From positions 1,364,001 through 1,428,000 of the forward strand of contig NZ_CP171821.2 in the NCBI RefSeq assembly GCF_028401415.2: DNA of 64,000 bases, in the 5' to 3' direction. The DNA comes from Glaciecola sp028401415 (GTDB lineage: Bacteria > Pseudomonadota > Gammaproteobacteria > Enterobacterales > Alteromonadaceae). The position numbers and the translations under genes are program-made. This document shows, piece by piece, positions 17,216-24,629 of the stretch. The notes under the pieces were generated by a model. It saw only the letters and a list, made by a program, of their open reading frames with translations, had not been told where the DNA came from and searched no databases. Every line of letters starts with the position of its first letter. Positions within the stretch are counted from its first letter, which is position 1.

Positions 17216-18154
17216 TCAAAGTTTGCCTTTTAGGTCAGTCTGAAGCCACTTTTGTACCGAAGAGGCAAGCTCATCTGGATGAAATTTGGCAATAAAATCA
17301 TCTGCGCCAACCTTTGTTACCATGGCTTGATTGAATACGCCGCTTAAAGATGTGTGCAAAACAACATGCAGTCTGGAAAGCTCTGGTGTGTTCTTAATTT
17401 CGGCTGTGAGCGTATAACCATCCATTTCAGGCATTTCTATATCCGACACAATAATTCCGACTTTATCCGTCACATCACCGGTTTCAGCCGCTAGCTCCTT
17501 AAGACGTTTTAGCGCCTCGGCTCCGTTTTTGGCCGATTCAATTTCAAGGCCTAGCGTATTGAGCGCTTTTTTAACCTGATTGCGAGCAACAGAGGAATCA
17601 TCCGCGATGAAGATAATTTTACCATCGCTCTTTGATACATCTACGTTATCTGCAATGTCGTTAGAGACCTCGGTCGACAGCGGCGAAATTTCATTTAATA
17701 TTTTTTCTACATCCAGTATTTCAATAAGCTCATCGTCAACTTCTGTAACTGCCGTCAAATAACTGGCTTTTCCTGTTCCGGTAGGCGGCGGCATTATGGC
17801 GTCCCAGTTGGTGTTGATAATGCGTTCAACTGAACCAACCAGAAAGCCCTGTACTGAGCGATTATATTCCGCAATGATGATAAAGGCTGTCGTCAAATCT
17901 TCTATTCGAGAACCGCCCGTTGCCATAGATAAATCAATAACTGAGAGAGTCTTTCCGCGAATGTGGGCGACACCTCGTACTAATGAATTTAGCTTTGGGA
18001 TAGAGGTGAGCGGCGGGCATTGAAGCACCTCACGCACTTTAAATACATTGATGCCAAAGCGCTGCTTCGAATTGAGTCTAAACAGCAGCAGCTCTAACCG
18101 ATTTTGGCCGACAAGCTGCGTCCGCTGATTTACTGAATCTAAAATACCTGACAT
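17216..18154 (-). CDS. cheV: chemotaxis coupling protein CheV (CheW-receiver fusion)
   Basis: CheV couples receptors to the CheA kinase and is tuned by phosphorylation. An N-terminal CheW domain (about 15-160, INVFKVREVLQCPPLTSIP) is fused to a receiver domain (about 180-310) with the acidic pair in IIFIADDSS, the phosphoacceptor in GIIVSDIEMPEMDG and the Lys in FIAKFHPDE. Length 312 residues. AGGGGGAATTA precedes the ATG. It is divergent from flgA. Confidence 0.96.
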   Translation of the reverse strand: MSGILDSVNQRTQLVGQNRLELLLFRLNSKQRFGINVFKVREVLQCPPLTSIPKLNSLVRGVAHIRGKTLSVIDLSMATGGSRIEDLTTAFIIIAEYNRSVQGFLVGSVERIINTNWDAIMPPPTGTGKASYLTAVTEVDDELIEILDVEKILNEISPLSTEVSNDIADNVDVSKSDGKIIFIADDSSVARNQVKKALNTLGLEIESAKNGAEALKRLKELAAETGDVTDKVGIIVSDIEMPEMDGYTLTAEIKNTPELSRLHVVLHTSLSGVFNQAMVTKVGADDFIAKFHPDELASSVQKWLQTDLKGKL

Positions 18155-18222
18155 TAATTCCCCCTAAGCATTTGTGCAGTTGCTTTGTTCATAAAGGCAC
18201 TGCGAGAAGTCTGTTTCTTGCG

Positions 18223-18238
18223 TGGCACGAACCTTGCT
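18223..18238 (+). promoter_or_regulatory. sigma-54 promoter of flgA
   Basis: The sequence TGGCACGAACCTTGCT matches the -24/-12 consensus perfectly. The predicted start lies near 18249, about 75 nt before the chosen flgA ATG. Confidence 0.88.
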
Positions 18239-18323
18239 GAATTCGCTATATTAGCTTGTCGCATTGTTTGATTTGTTTTCCACAATGCGATTGAAATCAA
18301 CATGCCACCAAAGGATGACTACC

Positions 18324-19031
18324 ATGCACTTCATAAAAGATATCTCTGTATCGACAAGAATGAGCATTGTCTTTACTTTATTTTTGGTAAGTTTTTGTGG
18401 CGTTGCACAACCCAATCTTCACGAGCTTATACAAGAACAAACGAAAGACTATGTTCTGAATACCCTCATTAATGACGCAGATGCTGACACTCAGGTGAGT
18501 GTTCGTCAGCTTGACGCTAGAATTACTGTGCCTAAATGTGCGCAAGCGTTTGAATTTGAAAGTCCAAACTACGATCCACGACTCAGTAATATCTCAGTAA
18601 AAGTGTCTTGTCCGCACCTTAATTGGTTTACGTTCGTAAATGCGAGTGTCGTGACTATTCAGAAAGTGGTGGTGAGTGCCGATACTCTTAGTCCTGGCGC
18701 ACTATTAACATCGCAAAATATTGCTCTGGCTGATGTGAGTAAAAACAGTTTGCGAGGTAGCGCATTTCGCTCAGTAGAAGAAATTAGCGGCGCTCGTTTG
18801 AAACGCAGAGTCCGACCGGGCACAGTGATTAATGCATCAATGCTATGCTTTGTATGCAAGGGGGATCGCGTCACCATCAGCGCTATCGCAGGCGGCTTAA
18901 GTATTCAGGTATACGGAATCGCAGAGCAAGATGGCACATTAGGCGATACGATTGCAGTTCGTAATATATCGTCCGATAAACGAATAGTTGCGACCGTTGC
19001 CAGCACTGACCGGGTTACCATAAATATATAA
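18324..19031 (+). CDS. flgA: flagellar P-ring assembly chaperone FlgA
   Basis: A periplasmic chaperone for FlgI polymerisation. An N-terminal signal sequence (hydrophobic core MSIVFTLFLVSFCGVA) is followed by the SAF domain near the C-terminus (VRPGTVINASMLCFVCKGDRV; DTIAVRN at the end). Length 235 residues from ATG at 18324, which has AAGGA about nine bases upstream. A longer frame opens at a TTG at 18264 but begins only about 15 nt past the predicted transcript start and lacks a ribosome site. Confidence 0.92.
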   Translation: MHFIKDISVSTRMSIVFTLFLVSFCGVAQPNLHELIQEQTKDYVLNTLINDADADTQVSVRQLDARITVPKCAQAFEFESPNYDPRLSNISVKVSCPHLNWFTFVNASVVTIQKVVVSADTLSPGALLTSQNIALADVSKNSLRGSAFRSVEEISGARLKRRVRPGTVINASMLCFVCKGDRVTISAIAGGLSIQVYGIAEQDGTLGDTIAVRNISSDKRIVATVASTDRVTINI

Positions 19032-19084
19032 AACGGTTCAGGTGAGAAGGGCGATGTATCGTCAAGGGAAGCAAGATGTGTCGC

Positions 19085-19101
19085 TTGGCACGATGGTTGC
19101 A
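19085..19101 (+). promoter_or_regulatory. sigma-54 promoter upstream of flgM
   Basis: TTGGCACGATGGTTGCA fits the -24/-12 consensus perfectly. It lies just past flgA and about 340 bp before flgM. A transcript from here would carry a 330-nt leader, in which I see no gene, a GCGACA-TGTCGC hairpin at about 19353-19370, and two copies of CATATAGCACT (near 19301 and 19370). The flgM gene therefore has two promoters of different sigma class. Confidence 0.8.
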
Positions 19102-19379
19102 AATAGGCTCATGTAGCGTGTGATTTAAGTAAAAGCGTATTTAACAGCATAACTACGTACAGCTTGTGAATTAAACCTCAGGCTAAACGCTACGATACAT
19201 TCTATACACGCCGAAGCGTCGCAAGGCCCAGATAACGAGGGTATTTGGACAAAAAGCGTAAAACAAACTTAGCAGAGCTTGTTTGAGTGCTCAGTATACA
19301 TATAGCACTTTTTAAACGGCAGCTTGTCAATAAATTGCTATAATTGTATTTGGCGACAAAAAAATGTCGCATATAGCAC

Positions 19380-19406
19380 TAAAGATTAGACAAGTGCAGC
19401 CGATAC
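19380..19406 (+). promoter_or_regulatory. sigma-28 promoter of flgMN
   Basis: TAAAGATT, 11 bases, GCCGATAC gives the same sequence class as the flagellin promoters, about 37 bp before the flgM ATG. It makes flgM, the anti-sigma-28 factor, part of the regulon it represses. Confidence 0.88.
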
Positions 19407-19442
19407 AAGAGATGTAGAGGTAATAAATGGTGGTGCAATACT

Positions 19443-19775
19443 ATGTCAATTAACAATATTAACAACACAAACAAGCCGCAGTTAGATCCGTCTAAACTCG
19501 CGCAACAGCAAACACAAGCGCAGTCTTCAAACGCTGCAAGCAATGCTTCCGCTTCTCAAAATGCGGCGCCTGCTCGTCAAGATTCTGTTTCGCTAACGCA
19601 GTCTGCACAGCAGCTTGCTAACGTACAGAAAAAAGGTAGCGAAGCGCCCGTAAATCAGGAAAAAGTGGACAAGCTTAAAAAAGCAATTGCCGATGGCGAA
19701 TACCGCGTCAACCCTGAAGTACTCGCAAACAAAATTGCGGTACTAGAATCGCAAATTTTAGGCGTTAAGGCTTAG
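19443..19775 (+). CDS. flgM: anti-sigma-28 factor FlgM
   Basis: FlgM binds and inhibits FliA until it is exported through the finished hook. The N-terminal half is low-complexity (rich in N, Q, A and S), as expected for this unstructured export signal. The C-terminal half VDKLKKAIADGEYRVNPEVLANKI is the conserved sigma-binding segment. Length 110 residues. It is followed 8 bp later by flgN. Confidence 0.93.
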   Translation: MSINNINNTNKPQLDPSKLAQQQTQAQSSNAASNASASQNAAPARQDSVSLTQSAQQLANVQKKGSEAPVNQEKVDKLKKAIADGEYRVNPEVLANKIAVLESQILGVKA

Positions 19776-19783
19776 GAGTTACC

Positions 19784-20215
19784 ATGGCTAGCAGTCTTGA
19801 AAATGCAATTTCCAAGCAGCTGGAATTGCTATGTGAATTAAAAGCAGTTCTGGAGCAAGAGTTACACTTAATCAGCTCACGCGAGCCTGAGAAACTAATG
19901 CAGCTGTTGCAAGATAAATCTGAGTTGCTAGCGAGTATAGAGTCGCAAGATCAAGCCGTGGAAATAATGTATGCAAGAGTGGCTGAAAAGTCAGACGTTC
20001 CTCACGCTTGTTCCGCGTTGCTAGAAGATTGCAAGAAAGTGCTAAACGAGTGTAAATACCTGACTGAAATCAACGCAAAGTCGGTTGAACATGGGCAGCT
20101 TCGTTTAGTTCACCTACGAAATATGATGATGGAACTTAGAGCAAAAGAGTCTATTACCTACGACCGTGCTGGCAAGGCAAATGCGGATTTACTAGGCAAG
20201 CGTATTTCGGCATAA
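19784..20215 (+). CDS. flgN: flagellar export chaperone FlgN
   Basis: A cytoplasmic chaperone for FlgK and FlgL. It is 143 residues, almost entirely helical, with a heptad-like start (LENAISKQLELLCELKAVLEQE) and a SREPEKLMQLLQDKSELLASI segment typical of FlgN. AGGAG precedes the ATG. A rho-independent terminator follows 41 bp after the stop, closing the flgMN operon. Confidence 0.9.
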   Translation: MASSLENAISKQLELLCELKAVLEQELHLISSREPEKLMQLLQDKSELLASIESQDQAVEIMYARVAEKSDVPHACSALLEDCKKVLNECKYLTEINAKSVEHGQLRLVHLRNMMMELRAKESITYDRAGKANADLLGKRISA

Positions 20216-20256
20216 GGTCATTTAAGAATTATCTCACTTTGGATTTGCACCCACTA

Positions 20257-20283
20257 AAAACGCACTAGAAAGTGCGTTTTTTT
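20257..20283 (+). terminator. rho-independent terminator of flgMN
   Basis: AAAACGCACT, loop AGAA, AGTGCGTTTT form a perfect 10-bp stem followed by more T. Because the stem starts with an A-run, it may also stop transcription of flgP coming from the other side. Confidence 0.9.
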
Positions 20284-20310
20284 GTGCCTGATAAGCATTA
20301 ATTTACTGCG

Positions 20311-20904
20311 CTAATAGTATGTCACGTCTTTTATGCGCTTAGGCTTTGCTGTACTTAAATAAAGGTCGTACACAAGCGCCATATCAAGCTCTAATTCGGT
20401 AGCATAAGTGTCCTCTCCTACAGGATAGCTTTTCAACACTCGAGCACCTCGTATTACGCCTTCTACTGAGGCTTGTAACTGAGTATCAGTGAGGATAAGA
20501 TTTGCAACGGACTGATCGCCATCAATACGCTGCCCATAAACCTGCTCTGCCAACTCCCGGTACGCATCTAATTTTGACGCTTTCATTGCCTGTAATCGTT
20601 TGCTTGTATCATTTAAGCCTAGCTGGGCAGCAATAGGCGCATAACCTACCGCATTTAAGACTGGATATTGCTGCGGAGCAACGGTTTCCCACTCAACATG
20701 CTTCGATACTAATGAAGAGCAGGCACTAATAGAGAAGGTGCACGCTAGTAATAGCGCTCTGGCTAGCTTAGCTTTGCCACTTGCGTTTTCAGCACGCTTG
20801 TTAGTTTCATTAAGCATGGAATTTCGCATAGGTGATGAATTAGGCAGTGATTTAATCAACGCTGTTTCCTCATTTTGACCGACGCAACAAAGCGCCGCAC
20901 ACAT
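20311..20904 (-). CDS. flgP: flagellar outer-membrane lipoprotein FlgP (LPP20 family)
   Basis: FlgP is an outer-membrane lipoprotein that helps form the outer disc around polar, sheathed or high-torque motors in Vibrio. The lipobox is in LLLACTFSISAC (Cys at about residue 62), and the LPP20 domain includes KASKLDAYRELAEQVYGQRI. The reading frame is open from 20904, only about 15 nt after the predicted sigma-54 start, giving a long n-region. Starts at 20829 or 20817 would give a more normal signal peptide but have no better ribosome site. It is divergent from flgT, as in Vibrio; flgO is not next to it. Confidence 0.85.
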   Translation of the reverse strand: MCAALCCVGQNEETALIKSLPNSSPMRNSMLNETNKRAENASGKAKLARALLLACTFSISACSSLVSKHVEWETVAPQQYPVLNAVGYAPIAAQLGLNDTSKRLQAMKASKLDAYRELAEQVYGQRIDGDQSVANLILTDTQLQASVEGVIRGARVLKSYPVGEDTYATELELDMALVYDLYLSTAKPKRIKDVTYY

Positions 20905-20930
20905 TTATGTACCTGATTTGATCAGGATGA

Positions 20931-20946
20931 AGCAAAGCATATGCCA
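20931..20946 (-). promoter_or_regulatory. sigma-54 promoter of flgP
   Basis: The minus strand reads TGGCATATGCTTTGCT with correct GG-GC spacing. The opposite strand carries a weaker match (21004-21019, GA in place of GC) that could serve flgT. Confidence 0.7.
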
Positions 20947-21062
20947 GTACACAAGGTGTGTGCATTAATTAATGCAAAATTAGCTTGGAAGTGCAGACCC
21001 TATTGGCATAGAGCTTGAATAGCGTATGTATATCGCTGTATTTATTTTGCCAGGAGCGTGCA

Positions 21063-22211
21063 ATGTTCAAGCCCTTTTTTATCACTTTTGTTCTGCTGTT
21101 AAGCGCAAGCATGCCAAGTTTTGCCGCTTGGTTTAGCGCAAGTGGACAAGCCATTATTGTTAATGGAGACAAAGAACAAGCGAGAGCTGAAGCGACACAA
21201 GAAGCGATTCGCCAAGCACTTTTGTTTGCAGGCGCTTCGGTGACTAGCGTGCAACAAATCGCAAATGGCTTATTGCTCGATGAAAAGCTTGAAATACGCG
21301 CAAGTGGCGAGGTCTCATCTGTAGAACTAGTAGATGAGGTCTACCACGACGGTTTTGTGACAGTCTCAATTAGAGCGGACATCTTTGCGCAAGACGCGCA
21401 ATGCAGTGCTGCTGACTATGTCAAAAAGATCTCTACCACTTATTTTCCATTACGATATGAAGCTCAGGCTGCTTATGGTCAAATCCATCATCTTGGCAAA
21501 GAAGTCGCGTTAAAGCTTCAATCAATCATGAACCGATTTAGCACCTCGCTCGAAGTTTCCCACATTGAGCCATATGTGTTTGACTGGCACAAGTCAGACG
21601 CTCCCCAAGAAGCAGTATTTTTGGCAAATAAGAGCAGCACTCAATATGTACTGACAGCAAGTATCGACGATGTATCTGTCAAAAAAGCTGCAGGCTCTGC
21701 TTTCGAATTCTATAAAGGCCCTCAGTATACAAGAGCATTTGATATCACGCTGACTATGATAAATGGTGCGACGGGTAAAACAGTGGCTAAAAAAACTTAT
21801 CGCAGTATCAGCACTTGGGATTTTTATAGCACCCAGTCAATTGACGTGGGTTCAAGTGAATTCTGGCAAAGTCAGTACGGACAGAATGCCCTTACAACAT
21901 TGCGCCAAGCCGTTGCTGAGTTAGAAGAATCGGCTCTATGTGAACCCACAATGGGAAGAATACTGGCAGTGTCAAATACACAGGCTCAAATCAACCTCGG
22001 ACAAAGCCATAAGGTACAAGCAGGTGATGAGCTAAGCTTGTTTAATGTTAAGCAGATAGCGGATACCTTTGGTCAACAGTATCATCAGTTCGTTATCAAT
22101 CCGCGTACACTGATTGTTCGCCAGGTGTTTAATAATACTGCAACAGTAGAAGCTGCGGATAACGGCCTTTTAGGAGATGTTCAAACAAATGACTATGTGG
22201 CTAGACGATAA
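21063..22211 (+). CDS. flgT: flagellar H-ring protein FlgT
   Basis: FlgT forms the H ring around the basal body in Vibrio and relatives and stabilises stator attachment. The signal peptide MFKPFFITFVLLLSASMPSFA is followed by the FlgT N-terminal domain (QAIIVNGDKEQARAEATQEA), a middle domain and a C-terminal domain (about 320-382). ATG at 21063 has AGGAG eight bases upstream; the frame is open 16 codons further up, but without a signal-peptide start. Length 382 residues. Confidence 0.92.
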   Translation: MFKPFFITFVLLLSASMPSFAAWFSASGQAIIVNGDKEQARAEATQEAIRQALLFAGASVTSVQQIANGLLLDEKLEIRASGEVSSVELVDEVYHDGFVTVSIRADIFAQDAQCSAADYVKKISTTYFPLRYEAQAAYGQIHHLGKEVALKLQSIMNRFSTSLEVSHIEPYVFDWHKSDAPQEAVFLANKSSTQYVLTASIDDVSVKKAAGSAFEFYKGPQYTRAFDITLTMINGATGKTVAKKTYRSISTWDFYSTQSIDVGSSEFWQSQYGQNALTTLRQAVAELEESALCEPTMGRILAVSNTQAQINLGQSHKVQAGDELSLFNVKQIADTFGQQYHQFVINPRTLIVRQVFNNTATVEAADNGLLGDVQTNDYVARR

Positions 22212-22274
22212 GCACTGCAGCTCTTTGAGAAAGTCGCAGTTTGTTCGCACGTCTCAGCCCATAGTTATTACACG

Positions 22275-22931
22275 TTAATTCATAAAGGGTAAGCTCTTTA
22301 TGTCAATATCTTTCCCTAAGTTAAAGATAAACACGGGCCCAAAATCGATAATGTGCGCACCAGTGGAGACGGGAAAGCTAATTTGCGTGCCATAAGCGCC
22401 ATAGTCTTGGTCAGCCACACCGGCCATAGCAAAGGTTTGCCAGCCTCTGGTGAGTATAATATTATCAGACATAAGCTTGTTGTAAGGTGGTGCGCCTTTT
22501 TGCAAGCCCGCGTCTGGTAAAGAAACTTGGTCGTTTTTTGGATCATCAGGCGCAATTCGCCCCCAAAACATCATGTAAACCGTATCGCCTTTTTTGATTT
22601 CGCCGCCAACGCCTGCTGTGACCGCATCATCCCATGGATTTTTACTGGCTTTCAGCACGTTTAAGCGTAAAAGCTTGCCGCCAGTGACATCTTCATCCTC
22701 GAACCTCTCACTCACAATATTGGAACCGTAATACTCAAGCTTATCTGCGTAAGGGACATGGATGAGTTGAGCGTTTTCTGGCAGATACGTAAGAAGTTTA
22801 CCGTAAGCGACATCTACTTCCTTATTGCGATCTTGCGCATAGGCAGTAAATGAGAGCACCATAGAAATCAGTAACAGTAAGGAACTGCATTTTCGTTTTG
22901 CGAATAAGGAGCGTTGATAATTTATGTTCAT
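22275..22931 (-). CDS. secreted carbohydrate-binding-like jelly-roll protein
   Basis: A 218-residue protein with a signal peptide (KCSSLLLLISMVLSFTAYAQ). The beta-rich body with KKGDTVYMMFWGRI and the ending STGAHIIDFGPVFIFNLG resembles the CBM4/9-like jelly-roll domains that end in an EIGPVYVLNLG-type strand. This is a resemblance from memory, not a database hit. It is the last gene of the minus-strand halogenase/TonB locus, 64 bp after the halogenase at 22996, and convergent with flgT. It could bind a glycan or glycan-like ligand handled by the locus. Confidence 0.55.
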   Translation of the reverse strand: MNINYQRSLFAKRKCSSLLLLISMVLSFTAYAQDRNKEVDVAYGKLLTYLPENAQLIHVPYADKLEYYGSNIVSERFEDEDVTGGKLLRLNVLKASKNPWDDAVTAGVGGEIKKGDTVYMMFWGRIAPDDPKNDQVSLPDAGLQKGAPPYNKLMSDNIILTRGWQTFAMAGVADQDYGAYGTQISFPVSTGAHIIDFGPVFIFNLGKDIDIKSLPFMN

Positions 22932-22995
22932 TTTAGAGCTCTCTATTAAATCAATTACGACAAGTTTGCTCGTGCTTTACCTGTTGCTATCAACA

Positions 22996-24522
22996 CTATC
23001 CTGTTTGTTTGAGCTGAGGGTTAACACAGTACTTATCTATGTAGTCAAAGTGTTTGGGGATACGCATCACGGAGTTGCTTAGCACTTGTTGGATGTGCCC
23101 CATTTCGTCCTTTAGTTTTTCGTCCGATAAAATGTCGACCAGCGGGTGCGGTGCTTTCGGGAAAACATTTTGTCCTGCAAATACTGCAATCCACGAGGCC
23201 TCACCAAATAGCTCACTGTCTTGACGCCAAAAGCGTCCATTCTCCTGATACAACTCAAATTTCTCTTTGAGAGTGTCAGGCACATCCATATCTTTGCAGT
23301 AGCGCCAAAACTCGCTGTCATCGCGCTGAGTTGCCTTGTAGTGCAGAATAATGAAATCTCGCAAGCGAGCAAACTCTAATTCAGACACTCTGTTATATGC
23401 ATCAATATCAGACTGAACAAAGTCTTTCGTTGGGAACATGATCATCAGTTTGGAAATTGCATTTTGAATGGTATGTAAACCCGTAGACTCTAGCGGCTCA
23501 ACGAAACCAGCCGATAAGCCAACGGCAATGACGTTTTTAACCCACGGCGTTTTTCGATAGCCGGTGATCCACTTGAGGTCTCGCGGCTCGGCGAGCGGTT
23601 CACTCTCAATTGTAGAAAGTAAGTTATTAACAGCTGAATCGCGGCTCATAAATTGACTGGAGTATACGCAGCCATTGCCTACTCTATTTTGCAATGGAAT
23701 GCGCCACTGCCAGCCCGCGGTATGAGCTGTGGAAGTTGTATTGGGATTGACGCCATTTTTGATTGCACATGGCGCAACCACCGCGCTATCGCAAGGCAAC
23801 CAATGACGCCAATCAACATATTCTGCGCCAAGTGTTTTATCTATCAACAGTCCTTTAAAGCCTGAGCAGTCAATAAACAAGTCACCCTCTACTTCTTGAC
23901 CATTTGCCAGTTTAAGTTTCTCGATAAAGCCATCGCTTTCGCGTTGTTTGATTGTATCGACTTTACCTTCAATGCGAACCACACCTTTTTCACAAGAAAA
24001 TTCTCGTAAATACTGCGCATACAAAGTTGCGTCAAAGTGATAAGCATATGCAATGGAACTTAGCGGAGAATTTTCAATGCGAGCCGGACGCATAAAGCGT
24101 CCATCACGCGCCGCAAGCGCCTCAATGGAATAGTCTTCGTAATCTTGGTCAAAACCAAGCTGACGCATTTTCAGCCAATATTGATAAAACGGAAGCGGTC
24201 CAACCGCTGTGCCCGGTTGGCCAAAGGGGTGAATATAATCATCACCAATTTTGCCCCAGTTTTTAAACTGGATCCCAAGCTTAAAGGTGGCGTTGGTTTT
24301 TTTAATAAATTCGTTTTCATCGATGCCTAGCACCGCATTAAATTGAATAATTTGGGGAATGGTTGCTTCACCAACGGAAACCGTTCCAATTTCTTCTGAC
24401 TCAATTAGGGTGATGTCACAAAATTGGGTGGTGAGCTGTTTTGATAGTAAAGCTGCTGTCATCCAACCGGCGCTGCCGCCGCCCAGAATGACTACTTTTC
24501 TAATTCGTTTGTCATCTTGCAT
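22996..24522 (-). CDS. flavin-dependent (tryptophan-type) halogenase
   Basis: Family enzymes use FADH2, oxygen and halide to make HOCl or HOBr, which is guided to an aromatic substrate by a lysine. All signatures are present: GGGSAGW at 14-20 (FAD), FKLGIQFKNW with the catalytic Lys near 81, GWQWRIP at 270-276, and the Glu in EPLESTG near 350. Length 508 residues. Such genes next to TonB receptors in marine and aquatic bacteria include BrvH, an indole brominase, so the substrate need not be tryptophan. It starts about 110 bp after the receptor gene, past a strong palindrome. Confidence 0.92.
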   Translation of the reverse strand: MQDDKRIRKVVILGGGSAGWMTAALLSKQLTTQFCDITLIESEEIGTVSVGEATIPQIIQFNAVLGIDENEFIKKTNATFKLGIQFKNWGKIGDDYIHPFGQPGTAVGPLPFYQYWLKMRQLGFDQDYEDYSIEALAARDGRFMRPARIENSPLSSIAYAYHFDATLYAQYLREFSCEKGVVRIEGKVDTIKQRESDGFIEKLKLANGQEVEGDLFIDCSGFKGLLIDKTLGAEYVDWRHWLPCDSAVVAPCAIKNGVNPNTTSTAHTAGWQWRIPLQNRVGNGCVYSSQFMSRDSAVNNLLSTIESEPLAEPRDLKWITGYRKTPWVKNVIAVGLSAGFVEPLESTGLHTIQNAISKLMIMFPTKDFVQSDIDAYNRVSELEFARLRDFIILHYKATQRDDSEFWRYCKDMDVPDTLKEKFELYQENGRFWRQDSELFGEASWIAVFAGQNVFPKAPHPLVDILSDEKLKDEMGHIQQVLSNSVMRIPKHFDYIDKYCVNPQLKQTG

Positions 24523-24561
24523 GTGATATTACTTCTTAAAACTACCCTGTCAGACAGTGTC

Positions 24562-24594
24562 TAACGACCTGCTGCAATTTGCAACAGGTCGTTA
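24562..24594. repeat. near-perfect 33-bp palindrome between receptor and halogenase
   Basis: TAACGACCTGCTGCAA and TTGCAACAGGTCGTTA are inverted copies with one mismatch around a single central base. There is no T-run after it on the minus strand. It could end or attenuate the receptor transcript or protect its 3' end. Confidence 0.6.
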
Positions 24595-24629
24595 TCAACA
24601 TACAACCTTGTTTGTGTACCTATGTTTAC

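Noticed and set aside
18264..18323. Longer FlgA from the TTG at 18264
   Set aside because: It begins only about 15 nt past the predicted sigma-54 start, lacks a ribosome site and would add 20 residues in front of the signal sequence.
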